31,830 nucleotides of DNA from CAZFLM01 sp964519955 (lineage in GTDB: Bacteria; Armatimonadota; Chthonomonadetes; Chthonomonadales; CAJBBX01), in the NCBI GenBank assembly GCA_964519955.1, contig CAZFLM010000075.1, positions 1-31,830 of the forward strand, in the 5' to 3' direction. The notes under the pieces are model-generated. The model ran no database searches and was not told the DNA's origin. It worked only from the letters and a program-made list of their open reading frames with translations. How positions within the stretch are numbered: position 1 is the stretch's first letter; each line of letters starts with the position of its first letter. Below are positions 30,765 to 31,830 of the stretch, piece by piece. A program made the position numbers and the translations under genes.

Positions 30765-31830
30765 TCACGGCACCCGCACCATTCCGGCCAGGCAGACCCG
30801 GCTCCATTCGGGGTGATAGGTCCACCGCTGGTCAAGCGTAACGCTCACGGGGCTTATCACCGTCTTGTAAGGCCAAGCCTGTGTGACCCATGACGCACCT
30901 GGCCGGTTCGCCTCATTGCTCCACTGCCACCTGACCTCGTGCAGGGGCACCCACTGGTGGCCGTTCCCGACGTCGGCAGGGCGGTACATCATGACCGTCC
31001 AGAAGCGGTCGTAGAGGTTGACGTATGACACGGTGTCCTGCACGTTGTATAGGCACGGGCTGTCTCCAGCGGTCTGCGGGTCGAAGTTGTCGGGCCAGCC
31101 GAGGTCCGGGTCGTCCGCCTGGTCAACCCCACCGTCGGGTTTGTACGGGTAGCTCGTATCCAGTCCAGGCACTCCGTAGTCGGGGTTCCTGTACTCGATT
31201 CCATCGTCGAGGATCGAACGGGTGCTGCAGATGAGCTGCACAAACGACCAGTCGCCGAGGCCGGCCCATCCGAACAGGCTGGTGGGCGCTGCAGGCTCGC
31301 ACTGCCCGTACCAGTCGATCCCGTGTTGCGTCCAGGAGCCGGCGCCAATGAACACGTTCTTCCCAGCATCGACGTCGAGGGTGACGCTGCGCGCGTTGTA
31401 GCTGCACAGGTAAGTCGGTGCCCAGACCGTCACCGTCTTGTGGTCGTGCACAGTGCCAACGAACTGGCTGCCGACGTAGGCATCGGCCTGGCCATACACG
31501 TTCTCCAACGAGTACCCCCCGCCCCCATCGGAGCGCCAGTACCAGTGGGGAGCGGCCGTCTGGCAGTCGGCGGATGTCAGAGGGTACACCTGCGCCCACC
31601 CGCCCGAGGCGACGCCGTGAGCCACGTACTCCTTGAACACGTCGCCACTCATCGACCATGCGTGGTTCTGCAGCGTGTAGCTCCCCGCGCTGAGAGTGCC
31701 GGTGCAGCCCTGCCCGATCAGGATCTCGCGCTCGTGGGTATCCTGATCGATGGTGACTCCGACAGGGGTGCAGACCACCGGCGTCACCTCGCACGAGTAC
31801 CACACCGCCGCGTGGGCGTACATCGTGCTG
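30765..31830 (-). CDS. C-terminal part of an unknown protein, cut by the window edge
   Basis: The frame is open through the right edge, so the N-terminus lies outside the window; at least 355 residues are visible. The visible part is rich in Trp, Tyr, Asp and Cys (for example GSWTQHGIDWYGQC, GLGDWSFVQLICSTR, RFWTVMMYRPADVGNGHQW) and looks like an extracellular beta-rich protein. Several spaced cysteines could form disulfides. GKNVFIGAGSW and SVTLDVDAG resemble pieces of surface adhesin domains, but I do not recognise a family. It ends RVP with no anchor or sorting signal at the C-terminus. Confidence 0.6.
   Translation of the reverse strand, partial: STMYAHAAVWYSCEVTPVVCTPVGVTIDQDTHEREILIGQGCTGTLSAGSYTLQNHAWSMSGDVFKEYVAHGVASGGWAQVYPLTSADCQTAAPHWYWRSDGGGGYSLENVYGQADAYVGSQFVGTVHDHKTVTVWAPTYLCSYNARSVTLDVDAGKNVFIGAGSWTQHGIDWYGQCEPAAPTSLFGWAGLGDWSFVQLICSTRSILDDGIEYRNPDYGVPGLDTSYPYKPDGGVDQADDPDLGWPDNFDPQTAGDSPCLYNVQDTVSYVNLYDRFWTVMMYRPADVGNGHQWVPLHEVRWQWSNEANRPGASWVTQAWPYKTVISPVSVTLDQRWTYHPEWSRVCLAGMVRVP

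Noticed and set aside
1..31830. tRNA, rRNA, CRISPR arrays, insertion sequences
   Set aside because: Looked for cloverleaf-type GGTTCGA arms, regular spaced repeats and transposase motifs by eye; none seen. A tRNAscan or Infernal run would be decisive.

Overview
The window is high-GC bacterial DNA with about 23 genes on both strands and many GTG and TTG starts. No rRNA, tRNA, CRISPR array or insertion sequence was seen. The mix of PEP-CTERM surface proteins, a sulfatase, Tat-exported and lipoprotein glycan enzymes, a LacI regulator and an MscL channel suggests a diderm, polysaccharide-degrading bacterium. Armatimonadota fits best, with Planctomycetota or Verrucomicrobiota as alternatives. This placement rests on gene style only.

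Left part (1-9.5 kb): three tandem, closely similar secreted PEP-CTERM proteins on the minus strand. Each is preceded, at 159-185 bases from its start codon, by an excellent sigma-54 (-24/-12) promoter match. Two are followed by hairpins with almost the same stem. Divergent from them are two tandem secreted metalloproteases with a HEXXH-X18-E zinc site, a possible beta-propeller protein, a convergent lipoprotein and a small exported protein.

Middle (9.5-19 kb): a carbohydrate locus. It holds a Tat-exported type I sulfatase, a secreted metzincin-type protease, a GH43-like five-bladed propeller enzyme, a GH99/GH71-like enzyme with a rhamnosidase-type binding domain, a parallel beta-helix protein and a LacI regulator. 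The regulator's promoter, a near-perfect CG-centred operator and its start codon overlap, so it looks leaderless and self-repressing.

Right part (19-31.8 kb): mscL, then about 740 bp with almost no gene content, an SDR oxidoreductase, an MFS transporter, and an AAA_14/DUF4143 ATPase. Next comes a 1,409-residue protein with an N-terminal Mrr/Cap4-like nuclease and a STAND/NACHT NTPase, which resembles Avs antiphage proteins. The window ends with ilvD, a secreted TPR protein, and a protein cut off by the right edge. GC-rich hairpins sit in three convergent gaps (7617-7646, 23556-23591, 29730-29767).

The strongest new observations are the sigma-54-controlled PEP-CTERM trio, the Avs-like defence gene and the self-regulated LacI switch beside the glycan genes.
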